DNA of 33,289 nt from Oscillospiraceae bacterium (GCA_031271665.1 JAISVI010000022.1:1-33289); one strand, 5' to 3'. Shown: positions 1 to 8,595, numbered from the stretch's first letter. Numbers and translations: made by a program. The notes: a model not told the origin generated them from the sequence alone.

Positions 1-109
1 CTCTAAAAACGATATACCCCCGCCGACTGCGGTGTAACGCGGAAGCGCCGGAGGGCATATAATCGAAACGGGGAATCTATCCCTATCTTTTGTCGAAAGG
101 GGAATCGTT

Positions 110-802
110 TTGAAAAAGAAATTCTTGAGAAGATGTCTGCTGCTGACGCCTGTCATAGTTTTATGCGGTACGCTGTTCTTCTTGAACTACACTATTCAGC
201 TTTTTAAGGATACGGCCTATAAATTCGTCTATGATACCAACATCGGCTCTGTCCAGCGATTCACAAGAGAACTGCGCGAACTTACGGCGCAGGGGTATTC
301 ATCCAAAGAATACAGCGACCTCTATACAGTTTTAATAAACAGTTATAACAAAACCCTTGGAGAGAAGGACGCTATCGTCACTTTTTTGCTTGACGAAGAC
401 GGCGCGATACGCCACAGCAGCGAGGAAAACCAAAATTACCTGTCCGTAATGCTTGAGGACGACGACAATATGACCGTTATCAACTCCGCCTTCGCCGCAA
501 TGGGAGAGGGTGAAATCTCGCTTAAAAACGGCGGCAGGCAGGAAACTTTGTACTACAGCAGATATTACAGCGACGAGTATGACTATTGCCTGTTTATGAC
601 CGTGGACAGAGAGGTCGTTAACGCAGACCCCGACCTTCACGCCAACGGCGTGGTTATCCCCATTTGCCTTATTGGGCTTCTGCTTCTCTTTACGTTGGAG
701 GGCTGTATTTATCACTTGATCAAGGACGGTATACGCGACAGCGGGGGCAACGCAGAACAGGACAAAGGAACTGCAAAGCAAGGTGAGGAAGATGCAAATT
801 AA
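110..802 (+). CDS. Two-TM membrane protein with extracytoplasmic sensor-like domain, no output domain
   Basis: I do not recognise a named family. The 230-residue protein has a basic N-terminus, a first membrane segment at about residues 9-26, about 150 mostly acidic and polar residues outside the membrane, a second membrane segment at about 180-202, and a short charged tail. This is the layout of the sensor half of histidine kinases or chemoreceptors (a Cache/PAS-like fold is possible), but no HAMP, kinase or GGDEF domain follows. The TTG start is supported by AAAGGGGA about 7 bases upstream. The last codons overlap the next gene, so the two are probably translationally coupled. This pair is the only plus-strand unit in the window. 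A TATAAT sits at 58-63 but no convincing -35 accompanies it. Function is unknown; that it is a real gene is likely. Confidence 0.75.
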   Translation: MKKKFLRRCLLLTPVIVLCGTLFFLNYTIQLFKDTAYKFVYDTNIGSVQRFTRELRELTAQGYSSKEYSDLYTVLINSYNKTLGEKDAIVTFLLDEDGAIRHSSEENQNYLSVMLEDDDNMTVINSAFAAMGEGEISLKNGGRQETLYYSRYYSDEYDYCLFMTVDREVVNADPDLHANGVVIPICLIGLLLLFTLEGCIYHLIKDGIRDSGGNAEQDKGTAKQGEEDAN

Positions 803-1100
803 CTTTGTTGAACTGCTGATAAACATAATCCTTGCCTCGTTCGGCGGACTAGTCCGGCGGATATCCGAACTTGAAAAGCAGGGTTCCGGCAAAAAAGCAA
901 CCGTGTCATACTACATTGCCGGCTCGCTTGTGTCTATGTTCGTGGGCATCGTTGTGTACATCCTTTGCAAGAATTTCGAAGCCTCGCAGTTCCTTACCGC
1001 CGGACTGACCGCGCTTGCGGGGTACGCGGGCGTACCCGTTCTTGATTTGCTTTCAGAGATTGCCAAAAAGAAGCTTAACAAACAGGCGGGCGCGGAGTGA
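792..1100 (+). CDS. LydA/holin-like small membrane protein (Phage_holin_3_3 type)
   Basis: A 102-residue protein with three hydrophobic segments, at about 5-20, 42-60 and 65-85, and a lysine-rich C-terminus. The pattern ASFGGLVRR near the N-terminus, followed by SMFVGIVVYILC and LTALAGYAGVPVLDLL, matches my memory of the LydA holin family. In phages such proteins form membrane lesions for lysis; chromosomal copies outside prophages have unclear roles. I chose the ATG at 792 over the GTG at 783 in the ORF track because AAGGTGAGG lies directly in front of the ATG. The gene overlaps the end of the preceding sensor-like gene by 11 bases. There are no endolysin, tail or integrase genes nearby, so this does not look like a prophage remnant. 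The family call is by pattern recognition only. Confidence 0.65.
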   Translation: MQINFVELLINIILASFGGLVRRISELEKQGSGKKATVSYYIAGSLVSMFVGIVVYILCKNFEASQFLTAGLTALAGYAGVPVLDLLSEIAKKKLNKQAGAE

Positions 1101-1367
1101 CGCAAAAAAGATCCGCAACTCCCCCGTAGGGAACGGCAACCGCATGAAGACACAAAATGCACAAAAACCGGCATCCTCATGTAGGGGCGACCGTCCTCGG
1201 TCGCCCGCGCCTGCGGGATTTTCCGGAGTTACGGGCGGTCGGGGACGACCGCCCCTACATCTAGTCTGTGCAACTTGGACATTCATGCGTCAGCCGCGCC
1301 CCGTGGGGTGCGTTGCAGACCGCAGATAAACGCCGTAATTCAGATGGCGCGCCGAGGGCGTCGCGCC
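1101..1367. other. Convergent intergenic region with hairpin repeats
   Basis: This gap lies between the plus-strand holin-like gene and the end of the minus-strand transglutaminase gene. I see no credible gene in it; the ORFs listed there are low-quality shadows. It holds a facing pair of GTAGGGGC hairpin repeats (1181-1258) and a GC-rich hairpin near 1300-1316. Either could act as a bidirectional transcription barrier, but no T-tract terminator is evident. Confidence 0.6.
1181..1258. repeat. Facing pair of GTAGGGG hairpin repeats
   Basis: The left unit begins GTAGGGGCGACCG and folds on CGGTCGCCCG. The right unit is the reverse orientation and ends CGACCGCCCCTAC. The outer ends are inverted copies of GTAGGGGCG, so the whole element can also form one long hairpin. 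The same unit recurs at 1346-1371, 14931-14977, 15011-15034 and, as a half copy, at 15081-15094. It looks like a REP/MITE-like interspersed element. Confidence 0.75.
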
Positions 1368-1371
1368 CTAC
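1346..1371 (-). repeat. GTAGGG-type hairpin repeat overlapping the transglutaminase stop
   Basis: On the minus strand this reads GTAGGGCGCGACGCCC followed by CGGCGCGCC, a divergent copy of the GTAGGGG hairpin. The TAG of its first bases is the stop codon of the transglutaminase gene (1368-1370). Confidence 0.5.
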
Positions 1372-3815
1372 AACCTTCCAAGGACGTATCTTTGAAGCAA
1401 CATCAGCATTTTCCCGCGTTTGGTGGCTCGCAGCTGCAACTCAAGAAACTCAATCGCTTTTACCGCGGCAAGCCGCTGCTTTTCGGTTGGCGGCAACCCG
1501 CCGTAGACGGCCCGGCCGCGTATCTCCGCGATGCAAAGTAGCGCGCCGTTATCGTTCAGCGCTCCCCCGCAGCGCACCGCAAACTCCTGCGGCGTTTCCG
1601 TCCGTACAGGCGTGAAATGTAAAAGGCGAAGCATAAGCAGATAACGCTTATATATCCGCGCCACTCCCCTTATCCCGTAAGCCGTCCATGCAAGCCAGCT
1701 TCGGAAACGGTTTCGGCGGACGCCGTTATACGCAATCCAGACAAAAGCGGCAATAAGCGCAATTGCAACCCAGACAGTCCCGTATTCCCAAATGGTTTCC
1801 CGCGTGTTGGGCGCATCGTCGCCGGAGGAGACGTCCGTGGGAGGACGGGTTGGCGGAGGAGTCGGATCCTCGGTCAACCCTTCATCTCCGATTATCGGGG
1901 TAAAGGTGCTTTCGGGTTCTTCCCCCCTGTAAACCTCGCGGAACGCCTGACCGAAACCCGCCGTAGGTTCGTAGGGAATCCAGCCGATGCCGCCATAATA
2001 AACCTCTACCCATGCGTGCGCCTGCGACGCTTTGGCGTAGTAAAAGCCTTGGTATTTCTCGGGGTTAAACACAAACCCCTCTACATACCGCGCGGGTATG
2101 CCCGCCATGCGGCACATAACGGTCATCGCCGTTGCGTAGTAAGTGCAGTAGCCGCGCCTTGCGTCGAACAGGAAGTAATCCACGAAATCACGCCCCGGCG
2201 GGGTTTCCGGCATTTCCGTGGAATACGGGAACTGCGACGAAAGGTATTGCTCGATTGCCTCGGCCTTCTGGCGCATCGTCTCGGCGCCCGCCGTCAGTTC
2301 CTCGGTAAGATCGTACACCCTTTGCGGCAGAGTGTCCGGAAGCTGTAAATATGTCTCCCAGAATCGAGACGCCGTTTCAGAGTCGAAGGCGGGCGGTCTG
2401 GACATCTGGTATATGGGGTAAAAACTATTGCTTAAATCAAGCAGCGCATCCCACTCTTCGGGCGAAAGGTTATATTTAAAGTAATGAAAATCGTATGTGT
2501 CTTCCTTTCGCTGCGTTTCGTCCGCTGTAACTGTCTGCGTCCAGTCGATGTTAAACGGTTCCTCCCACCCCTCCTCTGCTTCCTGCGGACGGTAAAAGCT
2601 TGCAAAGCCGGACGGGATAAAAACGCTTCTTGTGGCGATATCCCAATAATGGACGGTAGCGCTTCCCAAAGCGTACCATTCGTATCCGGGTTCGCGCGCC
2701 AAAATACCTTGCGCTTCTCTTCCTTGAAGGTCGTTAAGCATTAAAGGAAGCTGATAGCGTTCGGCTGTTATTCTATCCGTTTCGGACGCGGCTTCGCCGC
2801 CGAAGGTCATTCTGTACCGAGCCATTATGTCGTAGAAGGGATATTCGCCGCCGCTGAACCATTCGTCAGAAAACTCTGCGCTGTTCTGCGGCGCTTGTCG
2901 CCAGCTTCGCCCCGTGTATTCCGACGAGGAAAGCCCCTTAAGATAAAGCGGCTCGTCGGCCGAGAGGTAAAGCATTGTTATGTCAGATGGGTCAAACGCG
3001 CCGCCCAGTTCGCTCTCCACGCCGCCGAAACTCCCCACCGCGACCTTTGTCACGGAAAACAGCCCGATGTCAGAAGTAAGCGTCTCATCTCCGAAAAGCC
3101 GCGCGGCTGTGTCAACCAGCCACTGACCGCGCATGCTTAAATCCGACGGCATAAACAAAAAAGCAAGAAGCAGCAATACCGCGCATGACGGGGCCATGCT
3201 TAAAAGAAACTTGTACCTTTTCCCGCTGTGCCAATCGGTTTGCTTTGTCGCCACCAACAAGATGCAGAAAAGGAATCCCCACAGATTCCACTCCGGGTAC
3301 ACAAAGCCCGTAAACTGCATTCCCATAAATACGAAAACACCGACAAGCAGAACCATACCCACATTTGCGCGATAGCGCGTCAGCATAAACATTGCCGCCG
3401 AAAACAGGAACGATACCGCCGCCGCGACAATTGTCCGGTATGTCGCGAATCTTGGCGCGTTATGCTCGGTTGACCACGCAATCCAACCGAAAAATTCACC
3501 CATCCAGTCAACTACAGGCTTCATTCCGCCAAACACCGTAAAAAGCGCGACCGCGCCGATAAATATGACAACAATCTTGACTATCGTCTTAGATGAAAGG
3601 CGAACCCATGACAGTACGAAGAACAGCAGATGCCAAAAAAGAACAAAGAGCAAAACCGTCCATGCGGAAAACTCAATCACTATGGTAAATTTTAAGGTAC
3701 ACAAAAGCAAAAAGCTTATCGCGGCGGAAATAAGCGCGTCGGTGGCTTCCGGTTTGTGGCTGCCCCGATAAGCTCCCGCCCCGGCGTTATTTAATCCGCG
3801 GCTGTCAGGATTCAT
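1368..3815 (-). CDS. Membrane-anchored transglutaminase-like protein (TgpA/DUF4129 type)
   Basis: An 815-residue protein with several N-terminal membrane segments (roughly residues 25-225), a large extracytoplasmic part, a transglutaminase core, a proline/threonine-rich linker, one more membrane helix near 680-700 and a cytoplasmic tail. The catalytic Cys is in RGYCTYYA (about C557) and the His in AHAWVEVY (about H600). The usual third-position Asp is Glu in PYEPTAGF, a variant I believe is common in Bacillota homologues. The start at 3815 is chosen because GGAGG precedes this ATG; the longer ORF start at 3857 lacks such support. It overlaps the end of the DUF58 gene by 11 bases, completing the familiar MoxR-DUF58-transglutaminase operon. 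The substrate is unknown; activity on envelope proteins or peptides is inferred. The stop codon lies inside a repeat. Confidence 0.88.
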   Translation of the reverse strand: MNPDSRGLNNAGAGAYRGSHKPEATDALISAAISFLLLCTLKFTIVIEFSAWTVLLFVLFWHLLFFVLSWVRLSSKTIVKIVVIFIGAVALFTVFGGMKPVVDWMGEFFGWIAWSTEHNAPRFATYRTIVAAAVSFLFSAAMFMLTRYRANVGMVLLVGVFVFMGMQFTGFVYPEWNLWGFLFCILLVATKQTDWHSGKRYKFLLSMAPSCAVLLLLAFLFMPSDLSMRGQWLVDTAARLFGDETLTSDIGLFSVTKVAVGSFGGVESELGGAFDPSDITMLYLSADEPLYLKGLSSSEYTGRSWRQAPQNSAEFSDEWFSGGEYPFYDIMARYRMTFGGEAASETDRITAERYQLPLMLNDLQGREAQGILAREPGYEWYALGSATVHYWDIATRSVFIPSGFASFYRPQEAEEGWEEPFNIDWTQTVTADETQRKEDTYDFHYFKYNLSPEEWDALLDLSNSFYPIYQMSRPPAFDSETASRFWETYLQLPDTLPQRVYDLTEELTAGAETMRQKAEAIEQYLSSQFPYSTEMPETPPGRDFVDYFLFDARRGYCTYYATAMTVMCRMAGIPARYVEGFVFNPEKYQGFYYAKASQAHAWVEVYYGGIGWIPYEPTAGFGQAFREVYRGEEPESTFTPIIGDEGLTEDPTPPPTRPPTDVSSGDDAPNTRETIWEYGTVWVAIALIAAFVWIAYNGVRRNRFRSWLAWTAYGIRGVARIYKRYLLMLRLLHFTPVRTETPQEFAVRCGGALNDNGALLCIAEIRGRAVYGGLPPTEKQRLAAVKAIEFLELQLRATKRGKMLMLLQRYVLGRL

Positions 3816-5052
3816 TCCGCCCCTCCATTCCGGCGACAAGGTCGCCATTGGGGTCAAGCGGGAACATGCGGACGTGACCCTGATTGTCGGAGAGCGGCAG
3901 GTTCTCGCCGGGTTCTCGCCTTACACGGAAAATATCGGCGTACGCACCCTGCGGAAGCGCGTCGAAGAATTCGTCGTCCGTATTCTGACATGTGAAAACC
4001 ATTACATAATGCGCGCCTGCGGCAATTTGTGAATTGGACGCGGAGGCTATAAGCACACTTGGCGAGACTGTGGAATCGAAAGCTGCGGTCGCGCATAAAT
4101 GATGTATGCGGTCAAATCCCGCCGCCTCATACGCGGTAAGCGTAATCGGCACTTGCCCCGTGTCGCAAGTAAATGTAAGTTCCGCCCCGCATGTAAGCGC
4201 GAATCTGGACGCCGCAAGCGCCGCCTCGATAACCGTATCCTGACAGGTAAGCGGGTCGAGTGCCAAAAACGGCCGCAGATCGAGTACGCACAGCACCCGC
4301 AGTTTTGACTCGCGCGCCAGAAGCCGGGTTGTAAGTTCACGTCGGCGGGCAGTAAGCTTCCAATGTATACGCGCCATGGAATCGCCCGGAATATACGGCC
4401 TTGTCTCCGGAAGAGTTTCGTCCGAATCAAGCGCCGTAAGGCGCGGACGCTCTTTCTCGCTAAGGCGCGACAGCGAAAAGCGCGTAAGCGTATGAAGGCG
4501 CGGCCACACGGTAACGCGCATATCCTGCGTCAATCTTCGGCTTATGCGAAGCAGCCGGAACGGGTCGGAGATGCCCATACTTTTGGCGCTTAAAGTGTAC
4601 TCTCCGCGATGAGGGAAAACAATGCTTTGCTTGTGGATATGACTGCTGAAAGGAAGAACACTTACGTTATATTTCCCGGATATCTCCCCAAGTTCGGCAT
4701 ACGGCGCCGTTACAATCTGCACCCATGGAAGCGGGAAAGGGCCTTTGTTGAACACGGCGAAAGCCCACTCAACGCTTGCGCCCCTTTGGATATCGCGCGG
4801 GTCAAGCCTCTGCTGTATTTTCACGCACAACGCGGCGGCAATTACATGCACGATTGCGTATGCAAACGCAATCACACAAAGGCCAAGCAACGCAAAAGCA
4901 AGCGTCCCGCCAAAAAGAAGCACGAGAAGCACACTTCCAAGCATTATGCTGATAAAGGTAATTCGTGATCCGCGCAAATCGGAACGCGTTTTTTTTCGTT
5001 TGACCTTCACTGCCTGTCTTACGACCCGGTCTGCTTTAAGCGTTGTAGCCAC
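3805..5052 (-). CDS. DUF58 domain-containing protein
   Basis: A protein of about 415 residues with two adjacent membrane segments after a basic N-terminus and the DUF58 signature RPYIPGDSMARIHWKLTA in its second half, followed by a VWA-like fold (VLDLRPFLALD). DUF58 proteins are routinely encoded between a MoxR ATPase and a transglutaminase-like protein and are thought to be clients or adaptors of the ATPase; their biochemical role is not settled. The start is uncertain. The ORF track begins at TTG 5067, which has no clear ribosome site. The GTG at 5052 has GAGG six bases upstream, so I prefer it. Either start overlaps the moxR stop, consistent with coupled translation. Confidence 0.85.
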   Translation of the reverse strand: MATTLKADRVVRQAVKVKRKKTRSDLRGSRITFISIMLGSVLLVLLFGGTLAFALLGLCVIAFAYAIVHVIAAALCVKIQQRLDPRDIQRGASVEWAFAVFNKGPFPLPWVQIVTAPYAELGEISGKYNVSVLPFSSHIHKQSIVFPHRGEYTLSAKSMGISDPFRLLRISRRLTQDMRVTVWPRLHTLTRFSLSRLSEKERPRLTALDSDETLPETRPYIPGDSMARIHWKLTARRRELTTRLLARESKLRVLCVLDLRPFLALDPLTCQDTVIEAALAASRFALTCGAELTFTCDTGQVPITLTAYEAAGFDRIHHLCATAAFDSTVSPSVLIASASNSQIAAGAHYVMVFTCQNTDDEFFDALPQGAYADIFRVRREPGENLPLSDNQGHVRMFPLDPNGDLVAGMEGRNES

Positions 5053-6013
5053 GTACGACCTCGGCAATCGATATGCGTGACAGTATTTCAGAAATAACGT
5101 CGTACTGTCTTACGCGTCTTAGTCGCGCCTCTTGGCGAAGAATAAGGCGGTGCGCCAATACAGGTTCTGCCATAGCCTTAACGTCGTCCGGCAGCATATA
5201 GCCCCTTCCGCGGGAAAGGGCGCGCGCCTGGGCGGCGCGGAACAGCGCGAGCGAACCGCGCGGCGAAGCCCCAAGCTCGATATCCGGGTGTTCGCGTGTG
5301 GCGCGAACCACGTCCGTTATGTACTCGTAAAGGGTTTCTTCCACGCGGATACCCCGGACAAGCTGTTGAAGCGCCAGAATATGTTTTGCCTGTATAACGG
5401 GCGTAAGCTCGTCCAGAGGGTCGGATTCCTTAAACCTGCGCAGTATTCCCCCCTCTTCTTCCCTTGCGGGATAGCCAAGGGAAATACGCAAAAGGAAGCG
5501 GTCCATCTGCGCCTCCGGCAACGGGTAAGTCCCAACGTATTCAAGCGGGTTCTGTGTGGCTATGACCATAAAAGGTTCGCCGACGCTGTGTGTTATACCG
5601 TCAACCGTAACTTGGCTTTCCTGCATAACCTCAAGCAGACTGGCCTGCGTTTTCGGTGAGGTGCGGTTTATTTCGTCCGCGAGAATAAACGAACTCATTA
5701 CAAGCCCCGGCCTGTACTCAAACTCGTTTGTTTTGGGGTTGAACATGGAAAAGCCCGTAATGTCGGACGGCAATATGTCCGGGGTGAACTGGATACGCTT
5801 AAACGAGCATCCAACGCTTTTTGCCATCGCCTGCGCCAGAGAGGTTTTGCCGACGCCCGGCACGTCCTCGATAAGCACATGCCCCTCGCACAAAAGCGCG
5901 AGAAGCGCCATCTCGGCCGCCCCCTCCTTCCCCACCAGTACCTTCGCGATGTTCCCTACTACCACTTGGCAGACTTTTTGACCGTCGGTGTAATCCGATT
6001 CCCCTGCTTGCAT
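5036..6013 (-). CDS. MoxR-family AAA+ ATPase
   Basis: A 325-residue AAA+ protein. Walker A is GVGKTS (about residues 53-58), Walker B FILADEINR (about 109-117), followed by the MoxR-typical sensor region VIATQNPLEYVGTYPLPEAQMDR. MoxR ATPases are chaperone-like motors that act on VWA-type partner proteins. Here the partner is the overlapping DUF58 gene, with a transglutaminase-like protein third in the operon. The ATG at 6013 is preceded by AGGAGGG. The gene lies 58 bases downstream of the AIPR gene on the same strand. The AT-rich run in between is too close to the start to be a normal promoter, so co-transcription with the AIPR gene is possible. Confidence 0.93.
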   Translation of the reverse strand: MQAGESDYTDGQKVCQVVVGNIAKVLVGKEGAAEMALLALLCEGHVLIEDVPGVGKTSLAQAMAKSVGCSFKRIQFTPDILPSDITGFSMFNPKTNEFEYRPGLVMSSFILADEINRTSPKTQASLLEVMQESQVTVDGITHSVGEPFMVIATQNPLEYVGTYPLPEAQMDRFLLRISLGYPAREEEGGILRRFKESDPLDELTPVIQAKHILALQQLVRGIRVEETLYEYITDVVRATREHPDIELGASPRGSLALFRAAQARALSRGRGYMLPDDVKAMAEPVLAHRLILRQEARLRRVRQYDVISEILSRISIAEVVRGYNA

Positions 6014-6071
6014 ATCTGTGTACCCTCCTAATTATTATATATATATCTAAGGGTGTACTCCTTGTTTGTCA

Positions 6072-7760
6072 TTACAAGAGATTGATGTTGTTCAAACATT
6101 GTTCAACAATCTCATGTCGCCTAAAAGCAGCGGCAATTGTACGCCCATCCATATCTTTCAATGAATGACCAATAAAGCTAAGGCTATCATGCAGACGGCC
6201 AATTAAATAATTCTCACAATCGGCATAAAGTTTTTCTTTATGTTCTTCAAAAAACTCTTTAACTTCTTTAAAATTTTTATGCGATAGCTGGTCAAATTTT
6301 AAATTGAATTGCATCATTAATTTGCTTCCAATAATCATTGAAAGCAAATACTGACTATATTTACGCGTAGCTTGTACTTCTGAATTCGCAGAGAGTTTTC
6401 TTCGATTATTATCACAATAACGGAAGATTAAAACCGCCAATATCATTTGAGCGGCATTTAAATCCTTGAAAATAATATCATAATAATTATTAAAAAATTC
6501 GTTTTTCTTATGTTTTGCTAAATGAGGTCGGTTTCTCCAAATGGCTAACACAGACTCTGCTGCAACAGATGAAGGAATGATTTCAGACCAAATTTGATTA
6601 ATTTGGCTGTCTCTTTTCCGTTTATAAACATAACCTAATTGAGTGGCTCCTTGTTCCAATAATAGCTGTTCTTCTGAGTTTGATTTTAAATCCCGGAAAT
6701 CAACAGGGTTTTGGCTGTTGGTTGCCAAGGTAATATCTTGAACAACATTCTCATCAGAACTTACTTCATAAATACGCACAAGAACATCTACATCAGTAAA
6801 ATCAATGTCAGGGTTATCCTCCAATGTATGAAAAATTGTTTTACAGGTCTGCCCCCCATTGATAATTTGTATATTATCGGCTTTTAAAATCCAATCCTTG
6901 TCCTGTAAATAGTTCGCGGAAAATTTCTCGCAGACAATGGTAATACCATTGTTGAAGAAAAAGAAATTATTCCGATTATCTTCTTGCAAGAGGGTGTTGC
7001 GAATCCCTTCATTCACAAGGTTTCTTCCAAGAAATTTACGGATATTCTTCTCAAGAAGCTTATCACCCTCTTCTTTCATAAGCCGATGGACTTCTTTGAC
7101 ACTTAGTCTGCCAAGTATAACACTTTTATAATTAAAATCTTCGCGGATAGATTTTCCCTTTAGCTGAAGAGATGCGTTTATACCCTTTATTTTCATAGTG
7201 CGCGCTATAATATTTTCGTGATTATAATAATCAAATACGACTTGCTTTTGAGTTCCAAAATTATTGTCTATGTGTTGTTGTGCTGAATTGTCCCATTTAA
7301 TGCCATTGTTTATACATACAAACGTAACAAAAGGAATGTATCCGTCTAAAAGATATGACCGGATATCGGTTAAAACGGTTTTGCTGTTTTCATTAAGATC
7401 TATGTGTTTGTTAGGATCAAAAACACAACTGATTGCATTTATGGCCTTTACAATTGCATTTTCAGGATAATTTGCATCCTTTGAAAGATCCCTAGTATAT
7501 TTTGTTTGAAAAAGAATAACCGTTAATTGTGAATCTTCGGCCTCAGCTATAAACGCTGCATCAAATCCCCCGTCGGCACCCCCATCAGTAATGTATTGAA
7601 GTGCGTCGGAAACCTCTATCTCCAAATATGAAGCCACAGCCAATAATAGGAAAGCTTTTGATTTCTTTCTTTCCACGTCGGCGATGTCTGAAAAGAACTC
7701 GGGGTTTTCCTCGACAATATTGTCAACCCGATTATCAACAAGCTGTTTTGCAATGTTCAT
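6072..7760 (-). CDS. AIPR-family abortive-infection protein with PD-(D/E)XK-like N-terminus
   Basis: A 562-residue protein matching the AIPR family (abortive infection phage resistance), judged from NIRKFLG (about 239-245), NFFFFNNGITI (about 265-275) and INGGQT (about 300-305). The N-terminal part has DGGADGGFDAAF (D63, D67) followed 18 residues later by FQTKYT (Q85, K87). This is the D...QxK layout of Mrr-like PD-(D/E)XK nucleases and is typical of full-length AIPR proteins. The role is inferred as anti-phage defence by nucleic-acid cleavage. The gene is markedly AT-rich against GC-rich neighbours, has its own extended -10 promoter, and stands alone with no methylase or toxin partner. These are signs of horizontal acquisition. 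The ATG has GGGAG about ten bases upstream. No frameshift is seen, so it appears intact. Confidence 0.88.
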   Translation of the reverse strand: MNIAKQLVDNRVDNIVEENPEFFSDIADVERKKSKAFLLLAVASYLEIEVSDALQYITDGGADGGFDAAFIAEAEDSQLTVILFQTKYTRDLSKDANYPENAIVKAINAISCVFDPNKHIDLNENSKTVLTDIRSYLLDGYIPFVTFVCINNGIKWDNSAQQHIDNNFGTQKQVVFDYYNHENIIARTMKIKGINASLQLKGKSIREDFNYKSVILGRLSVKEVHRLMKEEGDKLLEKNIRKFLGRNLVNEGIRNTLLQEDNRNNFFFFNNGITIVCEKFSANYLQDKDWILKADNIQIINGGQTCKTIFHTLEDNPDIDFTDVDVLVRIYEVSSDENVVQDITLATNSQNPVDFRDLKSNSEEQLLLEQGATQLGYVYKRKRDSQINQIWSEIIPSSVAAESVLAIWRNRPHLAKHKKNEFFNNYYDIIFKDLNAAQMILAVLIFRYCDNNRRKLSANSEVQATRKYSQYLLSMIIGSKLMMQFNLKFDQLSHKNFKEVKEFFEEHKEKLYADCENYLIGRLHDSLSFIGHSLKDMDGRTIAAAFRRHEIVEQCLNNINLL

Positions 7761-7814
7761 AGTCCACTATCTCCCAATAACGAATAAAAACGCCCATGCA
7801 TTTTATACAAGAAG

Positions 7815-7844
7815 ATTATAGCATATCAGTCTATGCTTGTACAA
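7815..7844 (-). promoter_or_regulatory. Promoter of the AIPR gene
   Basis: On the minus strand TTGTAC and TATAAT are separated by 18 bases, and TGC directly precedes TATAAT, giving an extended -10 element. Transcription would start near 7808, leaving a leader of about 48 bases before the ATG at 7760. Confidence 0.6.
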
Positions 7845-7884
7845 TACTTTTTTCAAGTTTCACTACCGATTGACATAAAATGGC

Positions 7885-7918
7885 AAAGCGGACAAACGCA
7901 TTCGCATTTGTCCGCTTT
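7885..7918 (-). terminator. Intrinsic terminator after the DUF5610-like gene
   Basis: A perfect 12-bp stem (AAAGCGGACAAA with TTTGTCCGCTTT) and a 10-base loop lie 15 bases past the stop codon at 7934. On the minus strand the stem ends in TTT and is followed by GCCATTTTA. It separates this gene from the AIPR unit. Confidence 0.7.
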
Positions 7919-7933
7919 GGGGTGTTTTTAATG

Positions 7934-8569
7934 TTATCCGCCTGCCGCAATCGGGGCTGTGACGGGCGAGGCCGAGGTTGCCACGGCGTCAAACCCTTCC
8001 ATCACGGCGTCGTAAGTCTTTTGTGTAAGTTCGGGCATATCCCCGCCGGTCATCGTGGCTAGACGGGCAAAAGCGTCCTGCACGGCGGCGCGGTAACGCT
8101 CGGTCTTCGCGCTGTCGTTCTCGGACTGCTGACGGACGAAGTCCACGATCTGGGACGCGGCGTTCTCCGGGCTGAACGGGCCGTTTGCCCCGACCATTTC
8201 CCGCGCGTGCTTAAGAAGCTCTTCGCGTGAAGGCCCCATGCCCTTCGAGCGAAGGTTCGGGTCGATGCGAAGCGCAATATGACCGTAAAGCAATTTATAA
8301 AACTGATTACCCTCGCTGTATTGTTTCGTGATAATGCGTTCCGCCATCCTGCTTAAAATCATATCCTGCGCGTTGGGTTTGGCTTCGGACACATCTGCCT
8401 TGGAGTAGGTGGCGGAGGGCGTGGGCGTCATGCTCATATCTGCCTTTGCGGGCGTCGGTATGATATAAAGCGACGATTTGTTCGCCGACTGAGCCGCGTT
8501 CGCCGTATTTACCTGCGGCGGAGCGACGGGCGGCATTACCAAGCTGCTTCCTACAGACTTTACACTCAT
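7934..8569 (-). CDS. Hypothetical protein, possibly DUF5610-like
   Basis: A 211-residue soluble protein with no signal peptide or membrane segment. Residues 1-60 are low complexity, rich in Ala, Pro, Ser and Thr. The rest is helical, with a conserved-looking core GPFSPENAASQIVDFV and a later EGFDAVATSA. The arrangement resembles DUF5610 as I remember it, but I am not certain; treat as hypothetical. The true start is ATG 8569, because GGAGGGAG lies eight bases upstream and the ORF-track TTG at 8584 sits in that ribosome site. A SigD-like promoter (TAAA-N16-TTCGATAT) precedes it and a strong terminator follows, so it is a monocistronic unit. The function is unknown; a link to motility is only hinted at by the promoter. 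Confidence 0.75.
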   Translation of the reverse strand: MSVKSVGSSLVMPPVAPPQVNTANAAQSANKSSLYIIPTPAKADMSMTPTPSATYSKADVSEAKPNAQDMILSRMAERIITKQYSEGNQFYKLLYGHIALRIDPNLRSKGMGPSREELLKHAREMVGANGPFSPENAASQIVDFVRQQSENDSAKTERYRAAVQDAFARLATMTGGDMPELTQKTYDAVMEGFDAVATSASPVTAPIAAGG

Positions 8570-8595
8570 TTCGGCTCCCTCCAATTCTAAGATTA

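Noticed and set aside
332-892. Minus-strand ORF of 186 codons opposite the sensor-like gene
   Set aside because: A shadow of the plus-strand gene, with no ribosome site and no recognisable protein features.
110-1100. Prophage remnant suggested by the holin-like gene
   Set aside because: No endolysin, integrase, capsid or tail gene and no attachment repeats nearby; the genes look like ordinary chromosomal genes.
1368-3815. Glu in place of the third catalytic Asp of the transglutaminase as an inactivating change
   Set aside because: The EPT variant appears, as far as I recall, widely in Bacillota homologues and Glu can plausibly serve; Cys and His are intact.
6030-6050. TATAAT within an AT-rich run upstream of moxR as a promoter
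   Set aside because: Its transcript would begin inside the ribosome binding site, and no -35 is found at the right spacing.
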